From contig NZ_JAHBRX010000002.1 in the NCBI RefSeq assembly GCF_018398335.1, forward strand, positions 1-64,000: a stretch of 64,000 bases of DNA, in the 5' to 3' direction. The translations under genes were made by a program, and so were the position numbers. Of this stretch, positions 1 through 8,646 are shown one piece after another; the first letter of the stretch is position 1, and the number at the start of each line of letters is the position of its first letter. The notes under the pieces were generated by a model, which was not told the DNA's origin, ran no database searches, and worked only from the letters and a program-made list of their open reading frames with translations. This DNA comes from Chelatococcus sp. HY11. Lineage in GTDB: Bacteria; Pseudomonadota; Alphaproteobacteria; Rhizobiales; Beijerinckiaceae.

Positions 1-957
1 CACCTTGCCTTCCGCCGAGGTCAGCGGCTTGCCGTCGACGACGAGGCCGATGTCGGCTGTCGTGCCGCCGATGTCGTTGGAGATCAGGTTCTTCTCACCG
101 CACAGCTCCCCCACCATCTGCGCGGCGACGACGCCAGCCGCCGGCCCCGAGCGCAGCAGGCTGACCGGTCGCTCGACGGCGGTGCGCGCGGCCGCGATGC
201 CGCCGCGCGACTGCATGATCTCGAGCCTCGCCGGTACGCCCGTCTCCGTGAGCTTGCCTTCCAGGGCATCGATGTAATTGGCGACCTTCGGGCGGACATA
301 GGCGTCGAAAGTCGTCACCAGTGTTCGCTCGTATTCGCGAAAGGTGGGGTCGATGGCCGAGGACAGTGAAACCGGCAGATGCGGATACATCTCGTTGATG
401 ATCGCCCTCGTCCGCAATTCATGGGCGGGATGAAGGAAAGAGAACAGGTAACAGACCGATATGACTTCGGCGCCCTGGCTTTCAACCAGCTCGCGCACGG
501 CGGCGCGCACGCCCTGCTCATCGAGCGGCTTGAGGACCGAGCCATCGGCCGCGATGCGTTCGCGAATGCCGATGCGCCGCCGCCGTGGCGCGAGAAAGCC
601 CGGCGTCTCGGCATCGATGAAGAGGTTATAGAGCTCGGAGCGCTTCTGACGCCCGATGACCAGCACATCCTCGAAGCCCTCGGTGGTGAGAAGTCCGGTC
701 ACCGCGCCTTTCTGTTCCACGACCGCATTGGTGGCGACGGTGGTGCCGTGGATGAAACGCGTGACATTGGCGGGGGTGAGAGCTGTTCCACCGAGCAGGC
801 GCGTCATGCCGTCGACAACACCGAGGGAGGGGTTGGCAGGCGTGCTGGGGACCTTGATCAGGGTCATCTCGCCGCCGTCCGTCATGCCCACGACATCGGT
901 GAAGGTTCCGCCGACGTCGATCGCTATCGAAAGGGTGGTGTCCATCTGTCGTGTCAT
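1..957 (-). CDS. hyuA: Hydantoinase/5-oxoprolinase subunit A, N-terminal part (cut by window edge)
   Basis: The 319 visible codons are the N-terminal part of a HyuA/5-oxoprolinase-type ATP-dependent amidohydrolase; the C-terminal half lies beyond the left edge. An actin-like nucleotide-binding fold is shown by DVGGTFTD at residues 14-21, by GTTVATNAVVEQKGA near 76-90 and by NDIGGTTADIGL near 290. The family hydrolyses cyclic imide or lactam rings with a B subunit, which may lie to the left. The first ATG (957) is used; a second in-frame ATG at 945 is equally possible because neither has a strong ribosome site. It is downstream of and co-oriented with the Liv-type importer, suggesting that the importer brings in its substrate. 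Confidence 0.88.
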   Translation of the reverse strand, partial: MTRQMDTTLSIAIDVGGTFTDVVGMTDGGEMTLIKVPSTPANPSLGVVDGMTRLLGGTALTPANVTRFIHGTTVATNAVVEQKGAVTGLLTTEGFEDVLVIGRQKRSELYNLFIDAETPGFLAPRRRRIGIRERIAADGSVLKPLDEQGVRAAVRELVESQGAEVISVCYLFSFLHPAHELRTRAIINEMYPHLPVSLSSAIDPTFREYERTLVTTFDAYVRPKVANYIDALEGKLTETGVPARLEIMQSRGGIAAARTAVERPVSLLRSGPAAGVVAAQMVGELCGEKNLISNDIGGTTADIGLVVDGKPLTSAEGKV

Positions 958-991
958 TTCCAGTTTTTATGCGGACGTTCGGATCGGAATG

Positions 992-1696
992 TCAGCCGAG
1001 GTACGCACGGATGGTGTCTTCATCCTTGAGAAGGTCGATGCCCGGGCCCTCGGCCACGACCGTCCCGGTCCTGAGCACATAGGCGTAATGGGCAACATTG
1101 AGAGCCATGAAGGCGTTCTGTTCGATGAGCAGCACCGAGGTGCCGCCCGCATTGATGGCGCGGATCGCTTCGAACATCGTTTGAACGAGGATGGGCGCCA
1201 GCCCGAGGGACGGTTCGTCGAGAAGGAGGATGTCCGGCGCGGCCATCATGGCCCGGCCGATGGCCAGCATCTGCTGTTCGCCGCCGGACAGGGTACCGGC
1301 CGTCTGCGTCCGCCGTTCCTTGAGCCGGGGAAAGATGGTGAAGATGCGCTCCAGGGTCTCGGCGGCCTGCGTGAGCTGTCCCCGCCCATAGGCGCCGAGA
1401 CGCAGGTTTTCCATGACCGAGAGGCCGGCAAAGACGCGCCGCCCCTCGGGACATTGCACGATGCCCTGCCGCGCCACTTGGAAGGCCGGCATACCGGTGA
1501 GGGACGTCCCACGATAGACCACCTCTCCGCGCGCTGGCGCGAGCTCGCCGGAGATGGCGCGCACGATCGTGCTCTTGCCCGCCCCATTGGCGCCGACGAT
1601 CGAGACGATATGGCCCTGGGGAATGGCGAGAGACACACCGCGCACGGCGACGATGGGCCCGTAGGAGACGTGAAGATCGCGCGTTTCAAGCAACAT
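992..1696 (-). CDS. livF: Branched-chain amino acid-type ABC transporter, ATP-binding protein LivF
   Basis: A 234-residue ATPase of the HAAT importer family, on the cytoplasmic side of the membrane. Walker A GANGAGKST is at residues 35-43, the ABC signature LSGGEQQ at 136-142, Walker B ILLLDEP at 156-162, and the switch His region is replaced by the LivF-typical LLIEQN. Length is normal for LivF. It begins 2 bases after the stop of the LivG gene, so the two are translated together. Substrate cannot be read from the ATPase; neighbours (HyuA, RidA) point to an amide or cyclic amino-acid derivative rather than leucine itself. That part is inference. Confidence 0.93.
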   Translation of the reverse strand: MLLETRDLHVSYGPIVAVRGVSLAIPQGHIVSIVGANGAGKSTIVRAISGELAPARGEVVYRGTSLTGMPAFQVARQGIVQCPEGRRVFAGLSVMENLRLGAYGRGQLTQAAETLERIFTIFPRLKERRTQTAGTLSGGEQQMLAIGRAMMAAPDILLLDEPSLGLAPILVQTMFEAIRAINAGGTSVLLIEQNAFMALNVAHYAYVLRTGTVVAEGPGIDLLKDEDTIRAYLG

Positions 1697-1698
1697 CG

Positions 1699-2472
1699 CT
1701 AGACCACTCCCGATCCGAGATAGGCGCTGATGACGAGCGGATTACTGCGCACCTCGTCCGGCGTGCCTTCCGCGATCTTGCGTCCCTGGTCCATGACGAT
1801 GATGCGGTCCGAGATCTCCATCACCAGGCTCATATGATGCTCGACCATGAGCACCGTCTTTCCGAGCTCGTCCCGCAGGCGGCGGATCAACGCGTTCAGG
1901 TCCTCGATTTCCGGCGGCGTCATGCCGGCGGCGGGCTCGTCCAGCAGAAGGATCCTGGGGTTGGTCGCGAGCGCGCGGGCGATCTCGACCCGCCGCTGAT
2001 CCCCGTAGGGGAGGTTGCGCACCAGCTGGTCCGCCACGGGCCCAAGTTCGAGCAATGCGATGAGGCGGTCGGCCTCCGCCGCCAGCTGCTTCTCCTCCGC
2101 GCGCACGCGCCCGCCGTGGCACAGGATTTCGAGGAAGGAGGCACGCGCCTGCCGGGTCATGCCCACGAGGACATTCTCGCGCGCGGTGAGGTTGGCGAAC
2201 ACCCGCAGGTTCTGGAACGTGCGGCCTATGCCGGCCGCGGCGATGCGATGCAGGGGCAGCCCCACAAGGCTCGTCCCGTCGAAAGAAATCGCGCCTCCCG
2301 ATGGCGGATAGATGCAGGTGATCAGATTGAACGCGGTGGTCTTGCCGGCGCCATTGGGGCCGATGATGCTGACGATCTCCCCATCATTGACGTGAAAGCT
2401 CAAGCCATCGACCGCGGTAAGCCCGCCAAAGCGGCGGCTCAGATCGGTGACCGCAAGGAGGGCGTTTTCCAT
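1699..2472 (-). CDS. livG: Branched-chain amino acid-type ABC transporter, ATP-binding protein LivG
   Basis: A 257-residue ATPase. Walker A (GPNGAGKTT) lies near residues 38-46, the LivG-type signature LPYGDQRRVEIARAL near 154-168, followed by Walker B LLLDEPAAGM. The ATG at 2472 was chosen over an upstream TTG because it sits 6-7 bases behind AGGAGG and overlaps the permease stop by one base (TGATG), a classic coupled start. It pairs with LivF to drive the fused permease encoded just upstream. Confidence 0.93.
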   Translation of the reverse strand: MENALLAVTDLSRRFGGLTAVDGLSFHVNDGEIVSIIGPNGAGKTTAFNLITCIYPPSGGAISFDGTSLVGLPLHRIAAAGIGRTFQNLRVFANLTARENVLVGMTRQARASFLEILCHGGRVRAEEKQLAAEADRLIALLELGPVADQLVRNLPYGDQRRVEIARALATNPRILLLDEPAAGMTPPEIEDLNALIRRLRDELGKTVLMVEHHMSLVMEISDRIIVMDQGRKIAEGTPDEVRSNPLVISAYLGSGVV

Positions 2473-4358
2473 CAACCGACCTCCTTCACGACCGCGCCGC
2501 GCGCCACAGGTGCCTTGCGCGTCGGCGCGTCATGACGCCGGCCGAGCAGGCCCTGCGGCCTGAACAGAATGATGAGGACCATGATCAGTCCGTAGATCGC
2601 GAGCCTGTACTCGGAGGCAAAGCGAAGGAGTTCGGGAAGCGCAGCGAGAACGGCCCCTCCGAAGATGGCGCCGGGCACGCTGCCAAGGCCTCCCAGCACC
2701 ACCATGGCGAGGTACGAGATGGAGACAACGGGGGTGAAGCTGTCCGGGCTGATGAAGCTGATGTAATGCGCCCAGAATGCGCCGGCAGCGCCTGCGATTG
2801 CCGCCGAAACAATGAACACTTTCGCCTTCACGACGCGCGGATCGACACCCACGCTCGCCATTCCCAATTCATCGTCGCGCATGGCGCGCAGCGCGCGGCC
2901 GAACGGTGAATTGAGCAGCGCCAGGACGACAAAGGTCGAGATGACCAGGATGGCCAGTATAAGGTAGTAAAAGCCGACGCCACGCAACTCGCTTCCAAAG
3001 AAGCTTGGGGCGGGAATGGCGCGAATACCCATCGGCCCGCGTGTGAGATCGATCCAGTTCAGCATGACCATCCAGACGACGCCGGACAATCCGAACGTTC
3101 CCATCGCGACGTAGTGGCCGCGCAGGCGCATCATCGGCCAGGCGAACACCGCGCCGAACAGTCCGGTGGCCGCAATGGCAAGGCCCATGCTGATCCACGT
3201 CGGCACACCGTAGCGCGTGCTCAGGATGGCGGTGGCATAGGCGCCGAAGCCATAAAACGCCGCATGCCCGAGGGAGACCAGTCCGGCGAAGCCGGCGATG
3301 AGATTGAGGCTGAGCGCGATCGTTCCGGACATCGCCATGATGGTGAGAACGCGCAGGTAGTAGGCGTCCGTGATGACCAGCGGCAAGGCGGCCGCGACCA
3401 CGATGGGCAGCACCAGAAAGGGTTGCCGCAGATCGAGCTTCGGTACGGGGGGAAGCGGAAAAATGCTGAGGTTCGTCCGCTCGACCTTGTCGAGCCCACG
3501 CCGGCCGAGCAATCCCGTCGGCTTGACGACCAGGACCGCGACGAGAAGCCCGAAGGCGATGGCGTCACGCCAGGCTGAGGAGAGATAGACGCTCGTGACG
3601 GATTCCGCGATCCCGAGCAGCAGGCCGCCGACGATGGCACCCGCGATCTGTTCCATCCCGCCGAGCACGGAGGCCGCGAAGGCCTTCGTCATGCTGAGCG
3701 AGCCCATGGTGGGATAAATCGAATTGTAGAGCGCCGCGCCGAGAACACCTGCCGCGCCGCCCATGGCCGATGCGATGCAGAAGGACACCACGATCAGGCG
3801 ATCGACATCGATGCCGAGGAGTTGCGCGGCGCGCCTGTCCTCTGCGACGGCCCGGACCGCCGTGCCGAAATCCGTATGGTGCAGGACGTAGTGAAGGCAG
3901 GCGATCGCCCCGACGACGACAGCGAGCGTCACCACTTCCCATGTGCTGACCGTGATCGTGCCGAGCTGGAAGACGTCCGCGGTGAGGGTCGGAGACAGCG
4001 GCTGCGTCTGTGGACCAAAAATGAAATGGGCGAGGTTCTCGATGATGAGCCCGAGGCCCATGGTGGTGATCAGCGACATCAGCAACGGCTGGTCCCTGAG
4101 GGGGCGCACGGCGATGCGCTCGACGATCCAGCCGACAACGAAAGCCGCGACGATGCCGCCCGCAAACGCAAGCACAACGGGGGCGCCGGCGCTCACCATG
4201 AGGACCATCGCGATGTAAGCCGCGACCGTGTAAGAAGCGCCCTGGCCGAAATTGATAATATTCAGAACGCCGAATACAAGGGATACGCCAATCGCGCCCA
4301 GCGCATAGGTCCCTCCTACCGTCAATCCGTTGGTGATTACCTGCAATAAGAGATCCAT
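2472..4358 (-). CDS. Fused LivH-LivM branched-chain amino acid-type ABC permease
   Basis: A 628-residue inner-membrane protein containing both permease halves usually made as two proteins. Residues 1 to about 285 are LivH-like (start GTYALGAIGVSLVFGVLNII, internal EDRRAAQLLGID cytoplasmic loop, ending GLLGRRGLDKVERT). After a short linker, residues about 310-610 are LivM-like (SLNLIAGFAGLVSLGHAAFYG, later RDDELGMASVGVDP loop, ending FRPQGLLGRR). Each half has many hydrophobic segments. No solute-binding protein gene is adjacent in the window; it may lie beyond the left edge with hyuB. Fused LivHM permeases are known but are the minority form. Confidence 0.92.
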   Translation of the reverse strand: MDLLLQVITNGLTVGGTYALGAIGVSLVFGVLNIINFGQGASYTVAAYIAMVLMVSAGAPVVLAFAGGIVAAFVVGWIVERIAVRPLRDQPLLMSLITTMGLGLIIENLAHFIFGPQTQPLSPTLTADVFQLGTITVSTWEVVTLAVVVGAIACLHYVLHHTDFGTAVRAVAEDRRAAQLLGIDVDRLIVVSFCIASAMGGAAGVLGAALYNSIYPTMGSLSMTKAFAASVLGGMEQIAGAIVGGLLLGIAESVTSVYLSSAWRDAIAFGLLVAVLVVKPTGLLGRRGLDKVERTNLSIFPLPPVPKLDLRQPFLVLPIVVAAALPLVITDAYYLRVLTIMAMSGTIALSLNLIAGFAGLVSLGHAAFYGFGAYATAILSTRYGVPTWISMGLAIAATGLFGAVFAWPMMRLRGHYVAMGTFGLSGVVWMVMLNWIDLTRGPMGIRAIPAPSFFGSELRGVGFYYLILAILVISTFVVLALLNSPFGRALRAMRDDELGMASVGVDPRVVKAKVFIVSAAIAGAAGAFWAHYISFISPDSFTPVVSISYLAMVVLGGLGSVPGAIFGGAVLAALPELLRFASEYRLAIYGLIMVLIILFRPQGLLGRRHDAPTRKAPVARGAVVKEVG

Positions 4359-4802
4359 CGAGTGCTATCTCTCTCGTCGACTGGCTGGTTGTCACACGGT
4401 GTAGTCTGGGTGCCGGATATGGCAAGCCGGAAGCAGTCGCGTCGATGCGATCATCTTGAGCTTCGCATCGGGCGCGTAATTAATGTAACGAAAGACATGC
4501 CGCTGTAAGGGGCCGACGATATACTCGTAATTTAACGATAAAATGCCGAATCAGAAGCGGCCGAAGCTTCTATTCTTGGCTTCTGGATACGGCAAACGCA
4601 CCGGATTTTTTGGGTCCGGCCGAACAACAAAAGAAACTCGTCCCCGTCCAACGCTCATTTACTAGCAGATCATCGGATACTGCAGTCTATCTTGAGGTGT
4701 TGCGACTGTCGCAACAGTGTTGCGTCTTCAATAAATCTAAACTACAGCTAAAATGAATGTCAACGTAACTTTGGCGCTGCCAGGCAAAAAAGAGAGGCAT
4801 CA
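4359..4802. other. Divergent intergenic region between livHM and an IclR gene
   Basis: This 444-base non-coding stretch is more AT-rich than its neighbours and separates the leftward Liv operon from the rightward IclR gene, so it should hold both promoters. I see one strong palindrome (4698-4716) and no convincing ORF or RNA gene. A weak CCGGA/TCCGG inverted repeat with a 9-base loop occurs near 4600-4620. Confidence 0.6.
4698..4716. promoter_or_regulatory. 19-bp perfect palindrome, likely regulator operator
   Basis: TGTTGCGAC-T-GTCGCAACA has 9-base arms matching exactly around one central base. A third half-site, TGTTGCG, follows at 4718-4724. It lies about 87 bases upstream of the IclR start and in the shared promoter region with livHM. 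IclR-family proteins bind such short palindromes, so autoregulation plus control of the Liv operon is the simplest reading; binding itself is inferred. Confidence 0.6.
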
Positions 4803-5612
4803 ATGGAGGGCAGCTTGGATCGAATGAGCGCGGAGACGCAGGGCGGGTTCCAGAGCATCGCGGCGGTTGATCACGCCCTGGCCGTGTTGAAAACGCTCGC
4901 CACGAGCGCAGAGCCGCTGGGCGTCAACGAATTGGCCCGGCGGATCGGCCTGCACAAGAGCACGGTCTCCCGCCTTCTCAGGACCCTCGAGAATCATCAT
5001 TTCATTCAGCGCGACGCCACCCATGGGCGGATCAGCCTTGGGCTGGGGGTCGTGGCGCTCGCCGGGCCGATGCTCGGCGCCATGGATGTCATCGCCATTG
5101 GCCGACCTGTGCTGGAACGTATCGCCAATACGACGGGCGAAACGGTGAGCCTTGCCCTTTGGAATGGGAAGGAGGCCGTCATGGTGGAGCAGGTCCTTGG
5201 GACGCGAACCGTGGTGCACTATACATGGCGTGGCAAGGCGGTGCCTGCCCACTCCACCGCTGTCGGAAAGATCTTCCTGTCGTTTCTGCCCGACAGTGAG
5301 GTGCGGCCCATCCTGGCGGCGCCTCTCGAGAGGTTCACGGAGTTCACCATTGTGGATCCCGACAAGATGGCGGCCGAGATCGCCCGGATCCGGCAAACCG
5401 GTTACGCGCTCAATGTCGAAGAGAACGAACTCGAATCCTGCGGCGTCGCGTCTGCGGCCTATGATTTCAACGGCAAGGTCGCGACGGTTCTCAACATCGC
5501 TATTCCCAAGTACCGTTTTGATGGGGAGCAGCAACTGCGGCTGGCGGAAATCGTCGTCGAGGGCGCGCGGGAGTTATCCGGGAAGCTCGGCTACGGAAAT
5601 CGCGCGCGCTGA
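4803..5612 (+). CDS. IclR-family transcriptional regulator
   Basis: A 269-residue regulator. The N-terminal winged helix-turn-helix covers about residues 18-75, with the recognition segment LARRIGLHKSTVSRLLRTLE, and the rest is the IclR effector-binding domain (for example WRGKAVPAHSTAVGKIFLSF in the middle and LNVEENELESCGVASAAYDF near the C-terminus). The ATG at 4803 follows AAGAGAGG. It is divergent from the Liv/HyuA operon and co-oriented with the RidA-like gene, so it probably senses a compound taken up by the Liv system. The effector cannot be read from sequence. Confidence 0.92.
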   Translation: MEGSLDRMSAETQGGFQSIAAVDHALAVLKTLATSAEPLGVNELARRIGLHKSTVSRLLRTLENHHFIQRDATHGRISLGLGVVALAGPMLGAMDVIAIGRPVLERIANTTGETVSLALWNGKEAVMVEQVLGTRTVVHYTWRGKAVPAHSTAVGKIFLSFLPDSEVRPILAAPLERFTEFTIVDPDKMAAEIARIRQTGYALNVEENELESCGVASAAYDFNGKVATVLNIAIPKYRFDGEQQLRLAEIVVEGARELSGKLGYGNRAR

Positions 5613-5719
5613 CGAGGGCTGCCCGCCTCGCCCACGAGGCTTGAGGCCGCGCGACGCCTTTGCTACGAGAATGCCGGCAGGCAGGGCATCAGGCGTCGGT
5701 CTGCTGGAAGAGGAAGACG

Positions 5720-6112
5720 ATGACGGCGAAAAGCGATATATCCAGCCTTATCCAGCATTTCGGGGTCGGCGCGCGGGCGAGCATTGCCGTCACCCACAAT
5801 GGCGTTGGATATTTCGCGGTAACGCCCCAGGCGCCTTATGACGGAACCCTGCCCGCGGCGGATCAGGCCCGCCAGCTGTTCGCGAAGGCCGACAGCCGAC
5901 TGGCTGAGATCGGCAGCGGCAAGGACAAGCTCTTGTTCGTTGCCATCATTGTCGCCGACATGAATGACAAGGATGCGGTGAACGCCGTATGGGACGCGTG
6001 GGTCTCCGACGTCACGCCACCGGCCCGCGCCTGTTTCGAGGCAAGATTGGCGAGCCCCGATCTCAAGGTCGAGATGATCATGCTCTGCGCCGCGGACCAG
6101 GGCGCCGCCTGA
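5720..6112 (+). CDS. RidA/YjgF-family protein (reactive enamine/imine deaminase-like)
   Basis: A 130-residue protein. The ATG at 5720 is chosen because AGGAAG lies just upstream; longer in-frame extensions have no ribosome site and no family similarity. RidA features are SIAVTHNGVGYFAVTP near the start, the central segment LLFVAIIVADMNDKDAVNAV, and PARACFEARL with the conserved Arg at about 103 that contacts the substrate carboxylate in this family. RidA proteins hydrolyse reactive 2-aminoacrylate-type imines; more distant Rid groups accompany catabolic operons. The position 107 bases after IclR suggests co-transcription. Confidence 0.85.
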   Translation: MTAKSDISSLIQHFGVGARASIAVTHNGVGYFAVTPQAPYDGTLPAADQARQLFAKADSRLAEIGSGKDKLLFVAIIVADMNDKDAVNAVWDAWVSDVTPPARACFEARLASPDLKVEMIMLCAADQGAA

Positions 6113-6205
6113 GACGGACACTATCGTCCCGATGATCTCCGCGACGAGCGCGGCGTGAATGTACCTGGAGAATGCGACCGGGAATTCCCGGCCCCCGCCT
6201 GTTCT

Positions 6206-6985
6206 CTACACCCCGAGCTCGCGGGCGACGTGCTGCAGCAGTGCGAGTGTGCGCTGCATATCGACAGGCTGCTCTCCCACCCGCTGGATATAGGGACAGG
6301 TCAGTATCGCAATCGCGTGCCCCTCCGCTGAGAGGATGGGCACGCTGATGTCGCTCACGCCGAAGATCTGCCGGCTCTTGTCGATGCGATGGCCCGCCTT
6401 GTGATAGTCGGTCAGCAGCGGTTCGAGCTGACGCAGGGTCTTTTCCTTGTCAGTACCCCTCCAGTGCGCAACAAGCTCGGATCGGGACTGGTCATCCTGA
6501 TAGGCAAGGAAAAGCTGCCCGGAACTGGTCGCCAGCAGATCGATCGGGGTGCCGACGCGGACGGTGAAAACCCAGTCACCCGACGCTGCCGCGTTCGCCA
6601 CGACGACGGCGGCATCGCGCTCGCGCACCACGAGATGGCATGACTGGCCGGCCTCAAGGGCGAAAGCATCCATCATGGGGGCGGCACGGGACGTAAGGCG
6701 TCGCAGTGGCGGATGGTGCTGGCCAAGCACGAAGAGTTTCATGCTCAACGCAAACCGATCCCCCTCCGCCGATCGGTACACATATCCACGCGCCACCAGC
6801 CGCTCGAGCATCCGGTAGATTTCACTCGCGCCGCGGCCTAGCTCCTTGACGATTTCCGCCCGGGTCAACGCGTCGGAGCGCGATGCCAGCAATTCCAGAA
6901 TATCGAGGCCCTTGTCGAGCGCGGGCGCGCGATAGAGCTCCTCACGGCTCATCGACTTGGTCAAATCGTCAGTAGCGCTTGTCAA
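6206..6985 (-). CDS. IclR-family transcriptional regulator of the fuconate dehydratase locus
   Basis: A 259-residue regulator with an N-terminal winged helix (residues about 20-85, ALTRAEIVKELGRGASEIYR then MLERLVARGYVYRS) and an IclR effector domain. The TTG at 6985 is preferred because AGGGGGG lies 8 bases upstream; the first internal ATG (6952) has none. It faces the dehydratase and MFS genes across a 238-base gap containing a 21-base palindrome that overlaps its own promoter, so it probably represses itself and the divergent sugar-acid genes. Confidence 0.9.
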   Translation of the reverse strand: MTSATDDLTKSMSREELYRAPALDKGLDILELLASRSDALTRAEIVKELGRGASEIYRMLERLVARGYVYRSAEGDRFALSMKLFVLGQHHPPLRRLTSRAAPMMDAFALEAGQSCHLVVRERDAAVVVANAAASGDWVFTVRVGTPIDLLATSSGQLFLAYQDDQSRSELVAHWRGTDKEKTLRQLEPLLTDYHKAGHRIDKSRQIFGVSDISVPILSAEGHAIAILTCPYIQRVGEQPVDMQRTLALLQHVARELGV

Positions 6986-7030
6986 TCCACGATCCCCCCT
7001 GTGCGCCGCGCGGCGCGGTCTTTTATTGAC

Positions 7031-7051
7031 ATATGAATATAATGTTCATAT
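7031..7051. promoter_or_regulatory. Near-perfect 21-bp palindrome (operator) in the IclR/dehydratase gap
   Basis: Arms ATATGAA (7031-7037) and TTCATAT (7045-7051) are exact inverted copies; the inner bases also pair apart from one mismatch. It covers the -10 and spacer of the predicted IclR promoter on the minus strand. Its AT-rich composition stands out from the flanking GC-rich DNA. Confidence 0.6.
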
Positions 7052-7063
7052 TTGATCCGTCAA
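7036..7063 (-). promoter_or_regulatory. Predicted sigma-70-type promoter for the IclR gene
   Basis: Read on the minus strand, TTGACG (7063-7058) and TATATT (7041-7036) are separated by 16 bases, close to consensus. Transcription would start near 7029, giving a leader of about 44 bases before the TTG start at 6985. The overlapping palindrome suggests repression. Confidence 0.45.
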
Positions 7064-7223
7064 CGACGACGATGCGTGATTGCTAGGGAGGCGGTACTGT
7101 GCACCTGGGCGAGAAGCGCGTTTTTCATCGCACCGCTGTCTGTCCGGCTGCGAGCGATGATGGTCGGGAGCCTTGTTTTGCGTGGGTGATCGGCGCGCCC
7201 GGCGCCGCATCGGAGAACTCGAC

Positions 7224-8501
7224 ATGACCAGGATCGTCGACATCGAGGTGATTGATCTTCGCTTTCCGACCTCCCAGCATCTCGACGGGTCGGATGCCAT
7301 GAACCCCGATCCGGACTATTCGGCGGCTTACGTTATTCTGAAGACGGACCAGCCTGATCTCCAGGGACACGGACTGACCTTCACGATCGGCCGGGGCAAC
7401 GAGATTTGCTGCGCGGCCATCAAGGCCATGGAGCATCTCGTCGTTGGGTTGTCGCTTGAGGAGGTGCGCGCGGATCTCGGCGCTTTCTGGCGTCACATCA
7501 CCTCCGACAGCCAGCTGCGCTGGATCGGCCCGGATAAGGGTGCCATCCATCTCGCAACGGGCGCTGTGGTCAACGCCGTATGGGACCTGCTCGCCAAGAT
7601 GGCGGGTAAGCCCGTTTGGCGCCTTGTCAGCGATATGACCCCGGAAGAATTCGTCCGGGCGATCGACTTTCGCTACCTCGCCGATTGCATCACACCCGAC
7701 GAAGCCCTGGCCATGCTTCGCGAGAAGGAAGCTGGCAAGGCGGAACGGATCGCTATTCTGGAGCGTGAAGGCTACCCTTGCTACACCACCTCGGCGGGTT
7801 GGCTGGGTTATGACGACGAGAAGCTGCGACGGTTGTGCCAGGAGGCCGTCGACAAGGGCTTCAACCATGTGAAGCTGAAGGTCGGGCGGGACATTGAAGA
7901 TGACAAGCGCCGCCTGCGCATCGCGCGGGAGGTCATCGGGCCGGACCGGCAGCTGATGATCGATGCCAACCAGGTCTGGGAGGTTGGCGAGGCTATCGAA
8001 CATGTCCGCCAGCTGGCTTTTGCCGAGCCCTGGTTCATCGAGGAGCCGACGAGCCCCGACGATATTGAGGGCCACCGGAAAATTCGCGAGGGTGTCGAGC
8101 CGGTCAAGGTGGCGACTGGCGAGATGTGCCAGAATCGCATCATGTTCAAGCAGTTCATCATGCGCGGCGCGATCGACGTCGTGCAGATCGACTCGTGCCG
8201 CCTCGGCGGGGTCAACGAGATCCTGGCCGTTCTGCTCATGGCCGCCAAATATGGCCTGCCCGTTTGTCCGCACGCGGGCGGTGTCGGCTTGTGTGAATAC
8301 GTCCAGCACCTGTCGATGATCGACTTCGTCTGCGTCTCCGGCACCCGCGAGGGGCGGGTGATTGAATATGTCGATCACCTGCATGAGCATTTCAAGGATC
8401 CGTGTGTCGTGCGCAATGCGGCCTATATGCCGCCGACGGCACCCGGGTTTTCAATCGAGATGAAGCCTGCAAGCCTGAAGGACTATCGTTTTGGAGCCTG
8501 A
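7224..8501 (+). CDS. L-fuconate dehydratase-type enolase-superfamily enzyme
   Basis: A 425-residue sugar-acid dehydratase. The ATG at 7224 follows CGGAGAA. Family-specific wording near residues 117-155 (NAVWDLLAKMAGKPVWRL, MTPEEFVRAIDFRYLAD) matches L-fuconate dehydratase. Active-site residues are all visible: KLK with Lys217 and Lys219, metal ligands Asp247 (DANQ), Glu273 (IEEPT) and Glu300 (ATGE), and catalytic His350 (CPHAGG), each one position off the numbering of the characterised Xanthomonas enzyme. Expected reaction: L-fuconate or a related 6-carbon acid to the 2-keto-3-deoxy acid. No dedicated aldolase or dehydrogenase adjoins it; the MFS gene downstream probably imports the acid. Confidence 0.9.
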   Translation: MTRIVDIEVIDLRFPTSQHLDGSDAMNPDPDYSAAYVILKTDQPDLQGHGLTFTIGRGNEICCAAIKAMEHLVVGLSLEEVRADLGAFWRHITSDSQLRWIGPDKGAIHLATGAVVNAVWDLLAKMAGKPVWRLVSDMTPEEFVRAIDFRYLADCITPDEALAMLREKEAGKAERIAILEREGYPCYTTSAGWLGYDDEKLRRLCQEAVDKGFNHVKLKVGRDIEDDKRRLRIAREVIGPDRQLMIDANQVWEVGEAIEHVRQLAFAEPWFIEEPTSPDDIEGHRKIREGVEPVKVATGEMCQNRIMFKQFIMRGAIDVVQIDSCRLGGVNEILAVLLMAAKYGLPVCPHAGGVGLCEYVQHLSMIDFVCVSGTREGRVIEYVDHLHEHFKDPCVVRNAAYMPPTAPGFSIEMKPASLKDYRFGA

Positions 8502-8553
8502 CGGCTCCCGCCAGATACATTTCTGACCTTCGAGCCATATCAATTCCCCCGTT

Positions 8554-8579
8554 GCAAGACATCGCGGCAAGACATCGCG
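8554..8579. repeat. 13-bp perfect tandem duplication
   Basis: GCAAGACATCGCG occurs twice head-to-tail (8554-8566, 8567-8579), between the dehydratase stop and the MFS start. It looks like a replication-slippage duplication; no function is apparent. Confidence 0.8.
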
Positions 8580-8646
8580 CGTGATCGGCATGGACCGGTC
8601 AAGCAGAGCTGTCGAGGGCCGTAGGAAATACTCAAGGGAGCTTCCC

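Noticed and set aside
656-2535. Plus-strand frames of 348 and 233 codons over livF/livG
   Set aside because: They are shadows of the ATPase genes, whose Walker and signature motifs are on the minus strand.
7125-8390. 421-codon open frame antisense to the fuconate dehydratase gene
   Set aside because: It is a GC-driven shadow: no ribosome site, low-complexity His/Asp/Arg-rich translation, and the opposite strand has complete enolase-family active-site motifs.
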